A stretch of 64,000 bases of DNA from JANMES01 sp038229715. Lineage in GTDB: Bacteria > Planctomycetota > Phycisphaerae > Tepidisphaerales > Tepidisphaeraceae. A program made the position numbers and the translations under genes. The stretch spans positions 21,278-85,277 of the forward strand of contig JBBROD010000004.1 in assembly GCA_038229715.1 (NCBI GenBank), read 5' to 3'. The notes beneath the pieces were generated by a model. It ran no database searches. It had not been told where the DNA came from and saw only the letters and a list, made by a program, of their open reading frames with translations. Positions 27,103 to 35,155 of this stretch are shown here, piece after piece; position 1 is the stretch's first letter; every line of letters begins with the position of its first letter.

Positions 27103-27915
27103 ATGGATCAAGCGACGGTATCTCGAATTTCGTGCAGCCGGTTTGCTGAGGCATCGCGGCGGCGTTCGATTGGGGGATTTAGAGTTTCCACGCGCGGGTT
27201 TACGCTCGTCGAACTGCTCGTGGTGATCGGCATCCTCGCCGTGCTGATTGCGATCTTATTGCCTGCACTCAATACCGCCCGACGGGCTGCGGTGAGGACC
27301 CAGTGCCTCACTCAGGTGCGCGGAATCGCATTGGCGATGCAGTTTTACGCGAACGACAACAAAAATTGGTTCCCGTCGCGAAACGAGGCCGGTACGAATC
27401 CCAATTGTTTTGGTTACCCGCACCAGTATCGACGCACGCCCAACGGTAAGTATGATCTAAATTTCACTTTTACTGTCCCGTACGTGGCAGGCTTTAGCAC
27501 AAAACGGATGATCCGGACTGATCCGAACCTTTCTTACCGGGGTTCGGCGGCTAACGTGATGCTCTGCCCTGGGCAGATGTCCCCAGCCCCCACGGTCAGC
27601 AACCTGTTCACCCTAGACTTCGGAAGCTACCAATACTTTGTCTGGCACAAACCTTATGCATGGGTGGCCTCAGTTTATGTCGATCTTTCCCGGCGAAACC
27701 AAATCAGAGGCACTGCCCCGCTTTGGGCGTGCTATACTCAATTCAAGGGCGGGAAATACGTATCCGTACACGGGCCGTTGGGCCCTAAAGCCCTACCGAA
27801 AGGGATGAACGCCGCCTATAGCGACGGGTCGGCCAGATGGGTCGACTGGAATGAATGTGAAAAATATTGGGACCTTGGTTCCGAACAGGCTTTCTGGCCC
27901 AAGTACCGCAGATAG
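27103..27915 (+). CDS. Type II secretion/prepilin-like protein (planctomycete DUF1559-type)
   Basis: A 270-residue protein with a type IV prepilin leader: a basic N-terminal part, cleavage at RG-FTLVELLVVIGILAVLIAI with Glu at +5, then the amphipathic helix LLPALNTARRAAVRTQC. The globular part is rich in aromatic and Gly residues and ends with AAYSDGSARWVDWNE, the position of the H-x-DG motif typical of the many planctomycete prepilins, here with Tyr-Ser in place of the His pattern. AAGAGG precedes ATG 27103. It would be processed by prepilin peptidase and either join a pseudopilus or stay membrane-bound; function unknown. Confidence 0.85.
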   Translation: MDQATVSRISCSRFAEASRRRSIGGFRVSTRGFTLVELLVVIGILAVLIAILLPALNTARRAAVRTQCLTQVRGIALAMQFYANDNKNWFPSRNEAGTNPNCFGYPHQYRRTPNGKYDLNFTFTVPYVAGFSTKRMIRTDPNLSYRGSAANVMLCPGQMSPAPTVSNLFTLDFGSYQYFVWHKPYAWVASVYVDLSRRNQIRGTAPLWACYTQFKGGKYVSVHGPLGPKALPKGMNAAYSDGSARWVDWNECEKYWDLGSEQAFWPKYRR

Positions 27916-28193
27916 TCGCGCAGAAATCTGGGAAGAATTTGACGAGTTGCTTCGGGGGCTCAGTGGTCTCAATTCTTTTTTCCGCAGCCGACGTTGTTTT
28001 GTCCTTGCTCGACGAGTGAGGACACCCGCCCTTCCCCACGCCAGTTGGCAACGCCGACGAGCGGCCGCTGGCGTTTTTGCACCCGCAGGTGGACGCAATC
28101 CACGCCATGATAAAGAAGCTTGTCATCATCTGCGAATCGTGCTACCCCAGCGCGGCAAACTTCGCCGGGCAATTCGCGAACAAGTAGCGTCTT

Positions 28194-28334
28194 GTCGCAT
28201 GGGCTACCAGCCCATGCTTAATTTGCGCAGGACGCAATAGCACGCCATCCGTAGCACGGGCGGCTTTCATGGATGGGAAATCACACTGGATGAAGCCTGG
28301 GCGATGCCCGGCATGGGCTGGTAGCCCATGCGAC
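28194..28334. repeat. REP-like paired hairpins, family F (GTCGCATGGGCTACCAGCCCATGC)
   Basis: Perfect 24-base arms at 28194-28217 and 28311-28334, inverted to each other; each arm is itself a hairpin (GCATGGGCT ... AGCCCATGC). The spacer is about 93 bases. With flanking sequence it accounts for the 425-base gap between the prepilin gene and the ATPase relic. Other copies: 47064-47130, and 53842-53905 inside a gene. Confidence 0.92.
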
Positions 28335-28340
28335 GGATGC

Positions 28341-29576
28341 CTACTCCACATCCGCCAGCAACTGCTCGCTGGGAATGACGCGCAAGACTTCTTCGGTGCT
28401 GGTTTCGCCGCGGGCGACTTTGAGCAGCGCGGCCTTGCGGAAGTCGAGCATCTTTTCTTCGATCGCCTTGTCGCGGATCGCCTTCACAGGCGCTTCCTCG
28501 GAGATCAGTTGCCGGACGGCCTTGGAGACGTTGAGCACCTCGAACACGCCGGCCCGGCCGGAGTAGCCGGTCATCTGGTTGCTCGGGGCGGGGCGGGCGG
28601 CGTAGATCTTTTTCCCTTCGCCGGCAGCCAGCCAGGGTTTAAGTTCCGCGAACGTGTCGTTGTCTTCATCGAGATCGAACTCTGTGCGGGTGGCCGGGTC
28701 GAACGTGCGGACGAGTCTCTGCGAGACCACTCCTCGCAGACTGCTGGCAAGGAAATGGCTAGGCTAGCCGAGCGACCGCATCGCCTGAATCGCCGCCGCC
28801 GCGTGCGGGGCGTGTAGCGTCGCGAAGACCAGGATGCCGCTGTTGGCCGCGTAGACGGCGGTCTTGGCGGTTAATTCGTCGCGGATTTCGCCGATCATGA
28901 TCACGTCCGGCGATTGCCTTAGCACGCTGCGCAACATCTCGCCAAAACCCAGATCGATCGCCGGGTTCACCTGTGATTGCCTGAGCCCGTCGATCGCGTA
29001 TTCGATCGGGTCTTCTATCGTGTTGATCTTCCGCTTGCCGTCATTCAGCTTGATCATCGACGCGTACTGTGTCGCGGTTTTGCCCGAACCGGTCGGCCCG
29101 GTGATAAGAATCAAGCCGCTCGGCGAGTTGATCCAGCCGTGATACGTCTGCATCTGCTCGCGGCTAAGGCCGACGTTCTCAAGCGTGAACAGTTTATTCC
29201 CGCGCGACAGGATGCGGACGGCGAAGTCTTCCCCGTACATCGTGGGGATGACATTAATGCGAAGGTCGATGATCGCGCCATCGGGCTTCTTATAAATCCA
29301 TCGGCCGTCCAGCGGACGGCGCTTTTCGGTCAGGTCCAGCGCAGCGTTGGCTTTGATGTAGCTGAGGCATTTACGTCCCTGTTCGACGGCCATGTGCGCC
29401 ACCGTCCGCACGATGCCGTGATGCCTCACCTCGGCCGCCAAGTGGTTAGAATTGCTGACGAGGAATAAATCGCTGGCGCCCATCTCGGCGGCGTGTTCGA
29501 TCAATCGGGCGACGGCGATTTCCGGCGTGAACTTGCTGACGTCGATGAGAACGGCTTTTTCGGTGTCGGTGCTCAC
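28341..29576 (-). pseudogene. GspE/PilB-type secretion ATPase, interrupted by in-frame TAG at 28764-28766
   Basis: ATPase of the type II secretion/type IV pilus class. The first 270 codons carry the N2 domain (EMGASDLFLVS), Walker A GPTGSGKT (160-167), the Asp box TIEDPIEY, Walker B DVIMIGEIRD and the His box ATLHAPHA. Then comes TAG after AMRSLG, but the same frame goes on: 11 codons (PSHFLASSLRG) and a further 130 codons with the expected C-terminal region (VVSQRLVRTF, TGYSGRAGVFEVL, ETSTEEVLRVIP). The total would be 411 residues, lacking the N1 domain and the Cys zinc site of GspE. The GTG start overlaps the upstream STAS stop by three bases, so the two are coupled. As read, the product is truncated after the His box. 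Confidence 0.85.
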
Positions 29577-29938
29577 TTGGCGCCTCCTTGAATCAGCAGT
29601 TCCCGGGCGGCGGATTCGTCGGCGGCGATAGTGATTATTTTGCCGATCTTGAGCAGATCAAAAATCTGCTGAACCGCCGGCTGCACCGAGTGCAGCACCA
29701 GCTTTCCGCCGGCCTGTTTGCATGCTTTTTGGGACGCCATGAACCAGCCGATGGCGCTGGAGTCGATGTAATCGCAATTTTTCATGTCGAGGACGACGCG
29801 ATTATTGAACCACGTCGCGCCCATCAACCCGGCCAACGGGTTGTTGCCTACCGCGTCGATTTCGCTCGCCACCAGGTTGCCTTCCACCGCGACCCGGACA
29901 AATCCCTCTTTTTCGATCGAGACGAGCGATAATTTCAT
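29573..29938 (-). CDS. STAS-domain protein (anti-anti-sigma-like)
   Basis: A 121-residue single STAS domain. The phosphorylatable site is intact in CDYIDSSAIGWFM (Ser 60/61), with the preceding strand RVVLDMKN and the following helix/strand KACKQAGGKLVLHSVQPAVQQIFDLLKI as in SpoIIAA/RsbV. ATG 29938 opens the conserved first strand. The stop codon overlaps the start of the secretion ATPase, so both are translated together; this suggests partner-switch control linked to that ATPase. No cognate anti-sigma kinase is nearby. Confidence 0.85.
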   Translation of the reverse strand: MKLSLVSIEKEGFVRVAVEGNLVASEIDAVGNNPLAGLMGATWFNNRVVLDMKNCDYIDSSAIGWFMASQKACKQAGGKLVLHSVQPAVQQIFDLLKIGKIITIAADESAARELLIQGGAK

Positions 29939-30075
29939 GACCGGCCTGTGATGAGTAATACCCCGACCGCATTTTTTCGACCAACGCCGCGCGTAGGTTA
30001 AGCGAAGCGTTCGGCAATGTCGAAAATTATCGGCGCGGTGAACGCCAGTCGTTATCGTTGTCACGCAAAGGTTGC

Positions 30076-30083
30076 GCAAAGAG
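30076..30083. repeat. Target-site duplication, left side (MITE copy 1)
   Basis: GCAAAGAG directly before the element; GCTAAGAG directly after it at 30267-30274 (7 of 8 bases equal). Confidence 0.7.
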
Positions 30084-30266
30084 GGTAGTGGGTCAGTCTG
30101 AAGTATTATGCAACGCATTGCTTGGAGCACTCGACCGTACCACGGGCCTCCGGCCCGTGCGGACGATTCGGAATAGCCAAGGGCGTTCATTTTCTCAGGT
30201 TCGCGCGCCACCGGCACGGGCCAGAGGCCCGTGGTACGGTCGAGTTTTTCAAACTGACTCATTACC
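30084..30266. mobile_element. 183-bp MITE-like element, copy 1
   Basis: Non-coding element with 19-base terminal inverted repeats (GGTAGTGGGTCAGTCTGAA at the left; the right end read in reverse is GGTAATGAGTCAGTTTGAA, 16 of 19 equal). Inside are two inverted REP-like hairpins with CTCGACCGTACCACGGGCC. The 8-base flanks form a near-perfect target duplication. Copy 2 at 60945-61127 has the same length. No transposase is encoded; mobilisation in trans is inferred. Confidence 0.88.
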
Positions 30267-30290
30267 GCTAAGAGCGCTGTGTAGCCTAGC

Positions 30291-30358
30291 AATGAACGCA
30301 GAGTCGCTGAGAAGCGGAATTGATTTCCTCCTCTCTAAGTGTCTCTGCGTTCATTCTT
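30291..30358. repeat. Palindromic repeat (AATGAACGCAGAG)
   Basis: Inverted arms AATGAACGCAGAGTCGCTGAGA / TCTAAGTGTCTCTGCGTTCATT with a 20-base loop, directly after MITE copy 1 and just before the xylulokinase 3' end. It may work as a terminator hairpin for the minus-strand gene, though there is no T-run. Confidence 0.7.
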
Positions 30359-30368
30359 CATTCTGGAT

Positions 30369-31895
30369 TCAGATCGTGGCGATCTCAACAAACCTCGGCT
30401 TGAGATCGCCGTAGAGTTTGTCGTACACCGCAAAATGCTTGTCGTAGATCGCTGACAGTTTTTTGTTCGGCGTGACTTTGGTCGTTTGCTTGATGGAGCT
30501 GGCGCACGCCTGCTCGACGCTGTCCCACACACCGGTGCCCACACCCGCGAGGATCGCCACGCCGTACGCGGGGCCCTCGGCGGCGTTGGTCAGCACGATC
30601 GGCTGCTTGTACACGTCGGCCTGCAGGTGCCGCCAGAAATCGCTCCGCGCTCCGCCGCCGCTGGCGCGGACTTGGGCGACGGGGATGTTCATCTGCTGCA
30701 TGATTTCCAGCGCATCGCGCATGCCGTAAGTAACGCCTTCCAGCAGGCTGCGGACGATCATGGCGCGGGTGGTGCGCTGCGTCAGGCCGATCCATGCCCC
30801 CCGGGCGTTTGGGTCGGGGTGCGGGCAGCGCTCGCCGGTGAGATAGGGCAGGAAGTAAAGCCCCTCGCTGCCGGCCGGGGCGGATTCGGCCACTTCGATC
30901 AGCAATTGATACGGATCGACCTTCTGTTTCTTCGCGGCGATGATTTCCTGCGCGCCCAGTTGATTGCGGAACCACTGAAAGCTCCCGCCGGCCGACAACA
31001 TGCAGCCGAAGACGCACCACTTGCCTTCAACCGCGTGGCACATCGTGTGAACGCGTCCGAGCGGATCGCGGACCGGTTGATCGGAGTGGGCAAACACCAC
31101 GCCGCTCGTGCCGAGGGTTGCCGAGACGATGCCGGCTTTGACGATCCCGTTCCCCACAGCGCCAGCCGCCTGATCGCCGGCGCCGCCGACGACGGGCGTG
31201 CCTTCCTTCAATCCTAGCTCGGCCGCCGCGCCGCCGGTGATCGTGCCGGTGACTTCATGCGATTCATGCACCGCCGGCAGCAGCGCCTTGTCGATCTTCA
31301 GTAGGCCGAGCAGCTTGTCGCTCCACTTACGGTTGACGACATCGAGCAGCAGCGTGCCCGACGCATCGGACACTTCCGATGCGAACTCGCCGGTCATGCG
31401 GAAGCGGATGTAATCCTTCGGCAGCAGTATCTGGCGGGTCTTCTCGTACACCTTCGGCTCGTTCTCGCGGACCCAGAGAATCTTGGGCGCGGTGAAGCCG
31501 GTGAGGGCCGGGTTGGCAACCAAGTCGATCAGCTTCTCTCGCCCGCCGGCGGTGGCGGTGATCTCATCGCACTGCTTTTGCGTGCGCTGGTCGTTCCACA
31601 GCAGCGCCGGCCGGAGCACTTTGCTGCCCTGCCCGACAAAAACGCTCCCGTGCATCTGCCCACTCAGGCCGACAGCGCTGACCTCCGCGCCTTTCACCTT
31701 CGCTTTTTTCAGCACAGCCTTGGTGGCGGTGACGGTCGCCGTCCACCAGTCTTGCGGGTTCTGTTCCGACCAGCCCGGCTTGGGCGAGAAGATGCGATGC
31801 TCCGCCATCGCCGTCGCGAGGACTTTGCCGTCCTCGTCGCAAATCAGCGTCTTCGTGCCACTCGTGCCGATGTCGATTCCGAGAAGATAAGCCAT
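30369..31895 (-). CDS. xylB: Xylulokinase
   Basis: FGGY-family kinase that phosphorylates D-xylulose with ATP. Motifs: GIDIGTSGTKTLI (N-terminal phosphate loop), GLSGQMHG (substrate loop typical of xylulokinases), LLWNDQRTQKQ, PKDYIRFRMTGEFASEVSDASGTLL, GGAGDQAAGAVGNGIV, TLGTSGVVFAH, YLTGERCPHPDPNARG and RASGGGARSDFW at the C-terminal ATP site. Length 508 is normal. ATG 31895 begins just before the conserved strand; a longer in-frame extension has no conservation. No xylose isomerase is adjacent. The sugar ABC transporter at 58014-62188 could feed it, but that is only inference. Confidence 0.92.
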   Translation of the reverse strand: MAYLLGIDIGTSGTKTLICDEDGKVLATAMAEHRIFSPKPGWSEQNPQDWWTATVTATKAVLKKAKVKGAEVSAVGLSGQMHGSVFVGQGSKVLRPALLWNDQRTQKQCDEITATAGGREKLIDLVANPALTGFTAPKILWVRENEPKVYEKTRQILLPKDYIRFRMTGEFASEVSDASGTLLLDVVNRKWSDKLLGLLKIDKALLPAVHESHEVTGTITGGAAAELGLKEGTPVVGGAGDQAAGAVGNGIVKAGIVSATLGTSGVVFAHSDQPVRDPLGRVHTMCHAVEGKWCVFGCMLSAGGSFQWFRNQLGAQEIIAAKKQKVDPYQLLIEVAESAPAGSEGLYFLPYLTGERCPHPDPNARGAWIGLTQRTTRAMIVRSLLEGVTYGMRDALEIMQQMNIPVAQVRASGGGARSDFWRHLQADVYKQPIVLTNAAEGPAYGVAILAGVGTGVWDSVEQACASSIKQTTKVTPNKKLSAIYDKHFAVYDKLYGDLKPRFVEIATI

Positions 31896-32044
31896 CCGAA
31901 AGCCTCCGATGAATGAGCCGCACATTCTCACGGGCGGATCGGCTGATGCAAGTGGAAGGCGTCCGGTAATACTCGGCTGCCGTCGCATCCCCGGTAGATT
32001 CCCACTCGTATTAAGTCCACCCGCCAACGGTCGATAATTCAGGT

Positions 32045-33448
32045 GTGCCGACGACGCCTTTAATAGATGCCGGTTTTGGGCCTGAATCCACCGTACAGAT
32101 CAAGCTGTCGGAGGTGATCGGCGCGATGTCGTACGCGCTGGACATCACCGAAGGCCAACCCGAAGGCCACGCCGCCCGCACATGCATGCTGGGGATGCGG
32201 ATCGCGACCGAACTCGGCCTGGACGGGAAAGACTCCTCCGCCCTGTTCTACGGCTTGCTGCTGAAGGACCTGGGTTGCTCCAGCAACTCCTCCAAAATGT
32301 GCTACCTGTTCGGCTCCGACGAACGCGCCGCCAAGCGCGACGTGAAGACGGTGGACTGGTCGCACGTCAGCCGATCGATCGGGTATATCGCGCGGCACGT
32401 CGCGCCGCACGGCTCGATCTTCCGCCGAGCCGCCAAGCTCGTGCAGGTGGCGATTGGCGGGCAGAAGCAGGCCAAGGAACTTACGCAACTTCGCTGCGAG
32501 CGCGGCGCGACCATCGCGCGGCAACTGCAATTGCCCGAACAATCCGCACTCGCCATCCGCGCCCTCGACGAACATTGGGACGGGCTCGGCCATCCTGACG
32601 GCCTGGCCGGCGAGGAAATCCCACTGCTGGCCCGCATCCTTTCGCTCTCCCAGACGGCCGAAGTCTTCATCCGCGAACAAGGGCTCGATGCTGCGATCGA
32701 GATGGCTAACGAGCGCTCCGGCGCGTGGTTCGATCCAGAGCTGGTCCGCATCTTCGTCAACCTCGCCGGCGACGCGAAGTTCTGGGCCGAGTTCAACGGA
32801 CAGGACCCGCGCAGCGCCGTGACCAGTTTCGAGCCGGAAGAGAAAATGCTCCCCGCCGACGACGGCTCGCTCGATCGCATCGCGGCCGCTTTCGCGCAGG
32901 TGATCGACGCCAAATCGCCGTGGACGTGCCGGCACTCTGAAGGCGTCGCGGAAATTTCCACGGGTATCGCCGACGTGCTGGGTTTCGGCCGGGCCGACCG
33001 GCGTCTTCTCCGCCGCGCCGCGCTCCTGCACGACGTGGGCAAACTGGGCATTTCCAACCTGATCCTGGACAAGCCGGGCAAGCTTAACGCTGACGAGCTG
33101 ACCGAGATGCGCAAGCACCCGAAATACACGTACGAAATCCTCAATCGCGTCGCCGGGTTCCGAAACCTCGCCGAGCTGGCCGCCTCCCATCACGAACGCC
33201 TGGACGGCAAGGGCTACCACCGCGGCTTACCCGCGGAACAAATCCCCGTCGGCGCGCGCATCCTGGGCGTGGCCGACATGTACGAAGCGTTGGCCGCCAA
33301 ACGGCCGTACCGGCAGGATTTATCCGACGAAGAAGTGATGACCATCCTGACGAAAAACACCGGCGCGGGCATCTGCCCGGAAGTCTTCGCCGCGCTCAAA
33401 GTCTGGCTGAAGGAAAGCAAGTTCCAGCCGATCAAGCTGGCAGCGTAA
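32045..33448 (+). CDS. HD-GYP domain protein (c-di-GMP phosphodiesterase type) with degenerate N-terminal HD
   Basis: A 467-residue cytosolic protein with two HD-type domains. The C-terminal one is complete: RHSEGVAEIST, LLHDVGKLGIS (H329-D330), KHPKYTYEIL, SHHERLDGKGYHRGL (the GYP position reads GYH) and VADMYEALAAKRPYR. The N-terminal copy keeps the fold (EGHAARTCMLGMRIATELGL, YGLLLKDLGCSSNS, DEHWDGLGHPDGL, ILSLSQTAEVF) but its HD is KD, so it is probably not a metal site. The hydrolysis of c-di-GMP is expected from family. Start is a GTG at 32045; no good ribosome site. Divergent from xylB. Confidence 0.87.
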   Translation: MPTTPLIDAGFGPESTVQIKLSEVIGAMSYALDITEGQPEGHAARTCMLGMRIATELGLDGKDSSALFYGLLLKDLGCSSNSSKMCYLFGSDERAAKRDVKTVDWSHVSRSIGYIARHVAPHGSIFRRAAKLVQVAIGGQKQAKELTQLRCERGATIARQLQLPEQSALAIRALDEHWDGLGHPDGLAGEEIPLLARILSLSQTAEVFIREQGLDAAIEMANERSGAWFDPELVRIFVNLAGDAKFWAEFNGQDPRSAVTSFEPEEKMLPADDGSLDRIAAAFAQVIDAKSPWTCRHSEGVAEISTGIADVLGFGRADRRLLRRAALLHDVGKLGISNLILDKPGKLNADELTEMRKHPKYTYEILNRVAGFRNLAELAASHHERLDGKGYHRGLPAEQIPVGARILGVADMYEALAAKRPYRQDLSDEEVMTILTKNTGAGICPEVFAALKVWLKESKFQPIKLAA

Positions 33449-33607
33449 CCTCCCTCCGAATCGGCCGTTGGGTCAGTTCAAAAGGCCCGGGATCGAAGCG
33501 ACGGCAAAACTCGGACCCACTTTCACAATTGCTGATTTTGCACCGTCGCTTACACTGGTCTCTGTCATGGCGATGCGCAACGGCTCGCCCCATTCAGGAG
33601 ACTGTCC

Positions 33608-34414
33608 ATGCAACCCACCGGGCTGACGACCGAGCAGAAGCGGTTTTACGAAGAAAACGGCTACATCCTCATCAAGGGCCTGTTCAGTTCCGAGGAGGCC
33701 GCCGCCTTTTGTGCTGAGGCGCAAGAGTTGATCGATCGGGTGCGCAAGATCAAGAATATCGACGCCACCTGGTCATCGGTGCGGAAAGAGGAAGAGGAGA
33801 AGAAGACCGTTATTTTCGTTTGTCATGACGTGCAGTTTTACGCCGCCATCTACACGCGGATGATTTACGACCCGCGCCTGACGACGATCATGAGCGACCT
33901 GATCGGGCCCAACGTGCAGCTTCATCACACCAAGATGTTCATCAAGCCGCCGGAAAAGGGCTCGCCGTTCCCGATGCATCAGGACTATTGGTACTTCCCG
34001 CATCAAAACCAGACGATGACCGCCGCCGTCATTCACTTTGACGACGCGCCGCTCGAGAAGGGCTGCCTGCGCGTCGTGCCCGGCAGTCACAAGCTCGGGG
34101 CGCTGGAACCGGACAACAAGGGAGATTCGTCGCTTTCGTCGGAGAGGTATCCGGTCGAAGGTGCCACGCCCTGCCCCGCCAGCGCCGGCGATGTGCTGTT
34201 CTTCAATTACCTCACCATCCACGGCTCGGGCGTAAACGTCAGCCCGGAGGCGCGAACGACGGTGCTGATCCAATTCCGCGACCCGACCGACCCGCCGCTC
34301 TGGCGCAGCCACGAATCCCGCGGCCAAGGCACGATGCTCGCGGGGATCGACCCGTCAAGCTGCGCAACCAAGCCACTGGCCGAAAAGCGGCCGGCACCCG
34401 TCAAGGCGATGTGA
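33608..34414 (+). CDS. Phytanoyl-CoA dioxygenase (PhyH) family protein
   Basis: Fe(II)/2-oxoglutarate-dependent oxygenase of 268 residues. The iron ligands are visible as the HxD in FPMHQDYWYFP (H124, D126) and the distal His in LTIHGSGVN (H205), with the 2-oxoglutarate Arg in ARTTVLIQFRDP. The N-terminus TTEQKRFYEENGYILIKGLF is typical. Substrates in this family range from lipids to natural products and cannot be told here. The gene follows the HD-GYP gene by 160 bases; AGGAG lies about 10 bases upstream of the ATG. Confidence 0.88.
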   Translation: MQPTGLTTEQKRFYEENGYILIKGLFSSEEAAAFCAEAQELIDRVRKIKNIDATWSSVRKEEEEKKTVIFVCHDVQFYAAIYTRMIYDPRLTTIMSDLIGPNVQLHHTKMFIKPPEKGSPFPMHQDYWYFPHQNQTMTAAVIHFDDAPLEKGCLRVVPGSHKLGALEPDNKGDSSLSSERYPVEGATPCPASAGDVLFFNYLTIHGSGVNVSPEARTTVLIQFRDPTDPPLWRSHESRGQGTMLAGIDPSSCATKPLAEKRPAPVKAM

Positions 34415-34444
34415 CCTTTGGCAACGATCGGCTAGAATTTCGTC

Positions 34445-35104
34445 ATGCGGCGAAGCATTCTGAACGTCTTGGCTGCTTTATGCCTCCTGCTGTTCTGCGT
34501 ACTGATCGCGATCAGAATCCGAAGCATTTATGTTGAAGATCACTTCTCATTCGTTCATGGCACTGAATTTTGGAGAATCAGTTCACAACGCGCCTATCTG
34601 ATCATCGATCATGGCGCAAAGAAGTTCCCATTTGCCGAACAGGATCACGACTGGTGGTGGATGGTCGAACCACGTAACAAGCTGGTTGAGTTTGATCCTA
34701 TCCCGCTGACCAACAACTACCGGAAACTCTTCGGCTATGGGGAAAAGACCGGAACAACCTACTTTGCTTCGCCAGGCGGCTCTCAGTTCCTTCCCGTGGC
34801 GTTTTACAGATGGGGATTAGCCGATTCCACTCTCGCCATTGTCGTCGGATTCTTTCCTTTAGTTCGCCTGTCAAACACGTTCAGATCGTGGCACGTCAGT
34901 CGTAGTCGACTTGGCAAGGGCCTCTGCCCCACCTGCGGCTACGACCTCCGCGCCACGCCTGATCGCTGCCCCGAATGCGGCGGTGTGCCGACAAATCTTC
35001 CCGCCGACCGATTGAGAACGTCAAAAAAAACGGAGCTACGGCACGCCGGCGATGCTGAATGCGCCGGCGTGGCCAATCGTTCGGGAGCGCAAGCGGATCG
35101 CTGA
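34445..35104 (+). CDS. Membrane protein with C-terminal planctomycete zinc ribbon
   Basis: A 219-residue protein with an N-terminal membrane helix (ILNVLAALCLLLFCVLIAI), a polar periplasmic-like region rich in Trp/Tyr, a second helix (STLAIVVGFFPLVRL) and then the ribbon CPTCGYDLRATPDRCPECG with four Cys. This ribbon is a frequent tail on membrane proteins of Phycisphaerae (recollection) and helps place the organism. The last 35 residues include a hairpin-forming stretch (CACGCCGGCG ... CGCCGGCGTG, about 35042-35071), so the true C-terminus may be altered. Function unknown. Confidence 0.72.
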   Translation: MRRSILNVLAALCLLLFCVLIAIRIRSIYVEDHFSFVHGTEFWRISSQRAYLIIDHGAKKFPFAEQDHDWWWMVEPRNKLVEFDPIPLTNNYRKLFGYGEKTGTTYFASPGGSQFLPVAFYRWGLADSTLAIVVGFFPLVRLSNTFRSWHVSRSRLGKGLCPTCGYDLRATPDRCPECGGVPTNLPADRLRTSKKTELRHAGDAECAGVANRSGAQADR

Positions 35105-35155
35105 AAAACTACGTTGTGAAAAAATAATTGCAGTCACTTCATAGCGATGATGCGA

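Noticed and set aside
15463..28766. Reassignment of TAG as a sense codon
   Set aside because: Several intact genes end normally with TAG and have no conserved sequence after it, so TAG works as a stop in this genome.
32060..33220. 386-codon minus-strand frame opposite the HD-GYP gene
   Set aside because: The plus-strand protein has complete HD-GYP motifs; the antisense frame has none.
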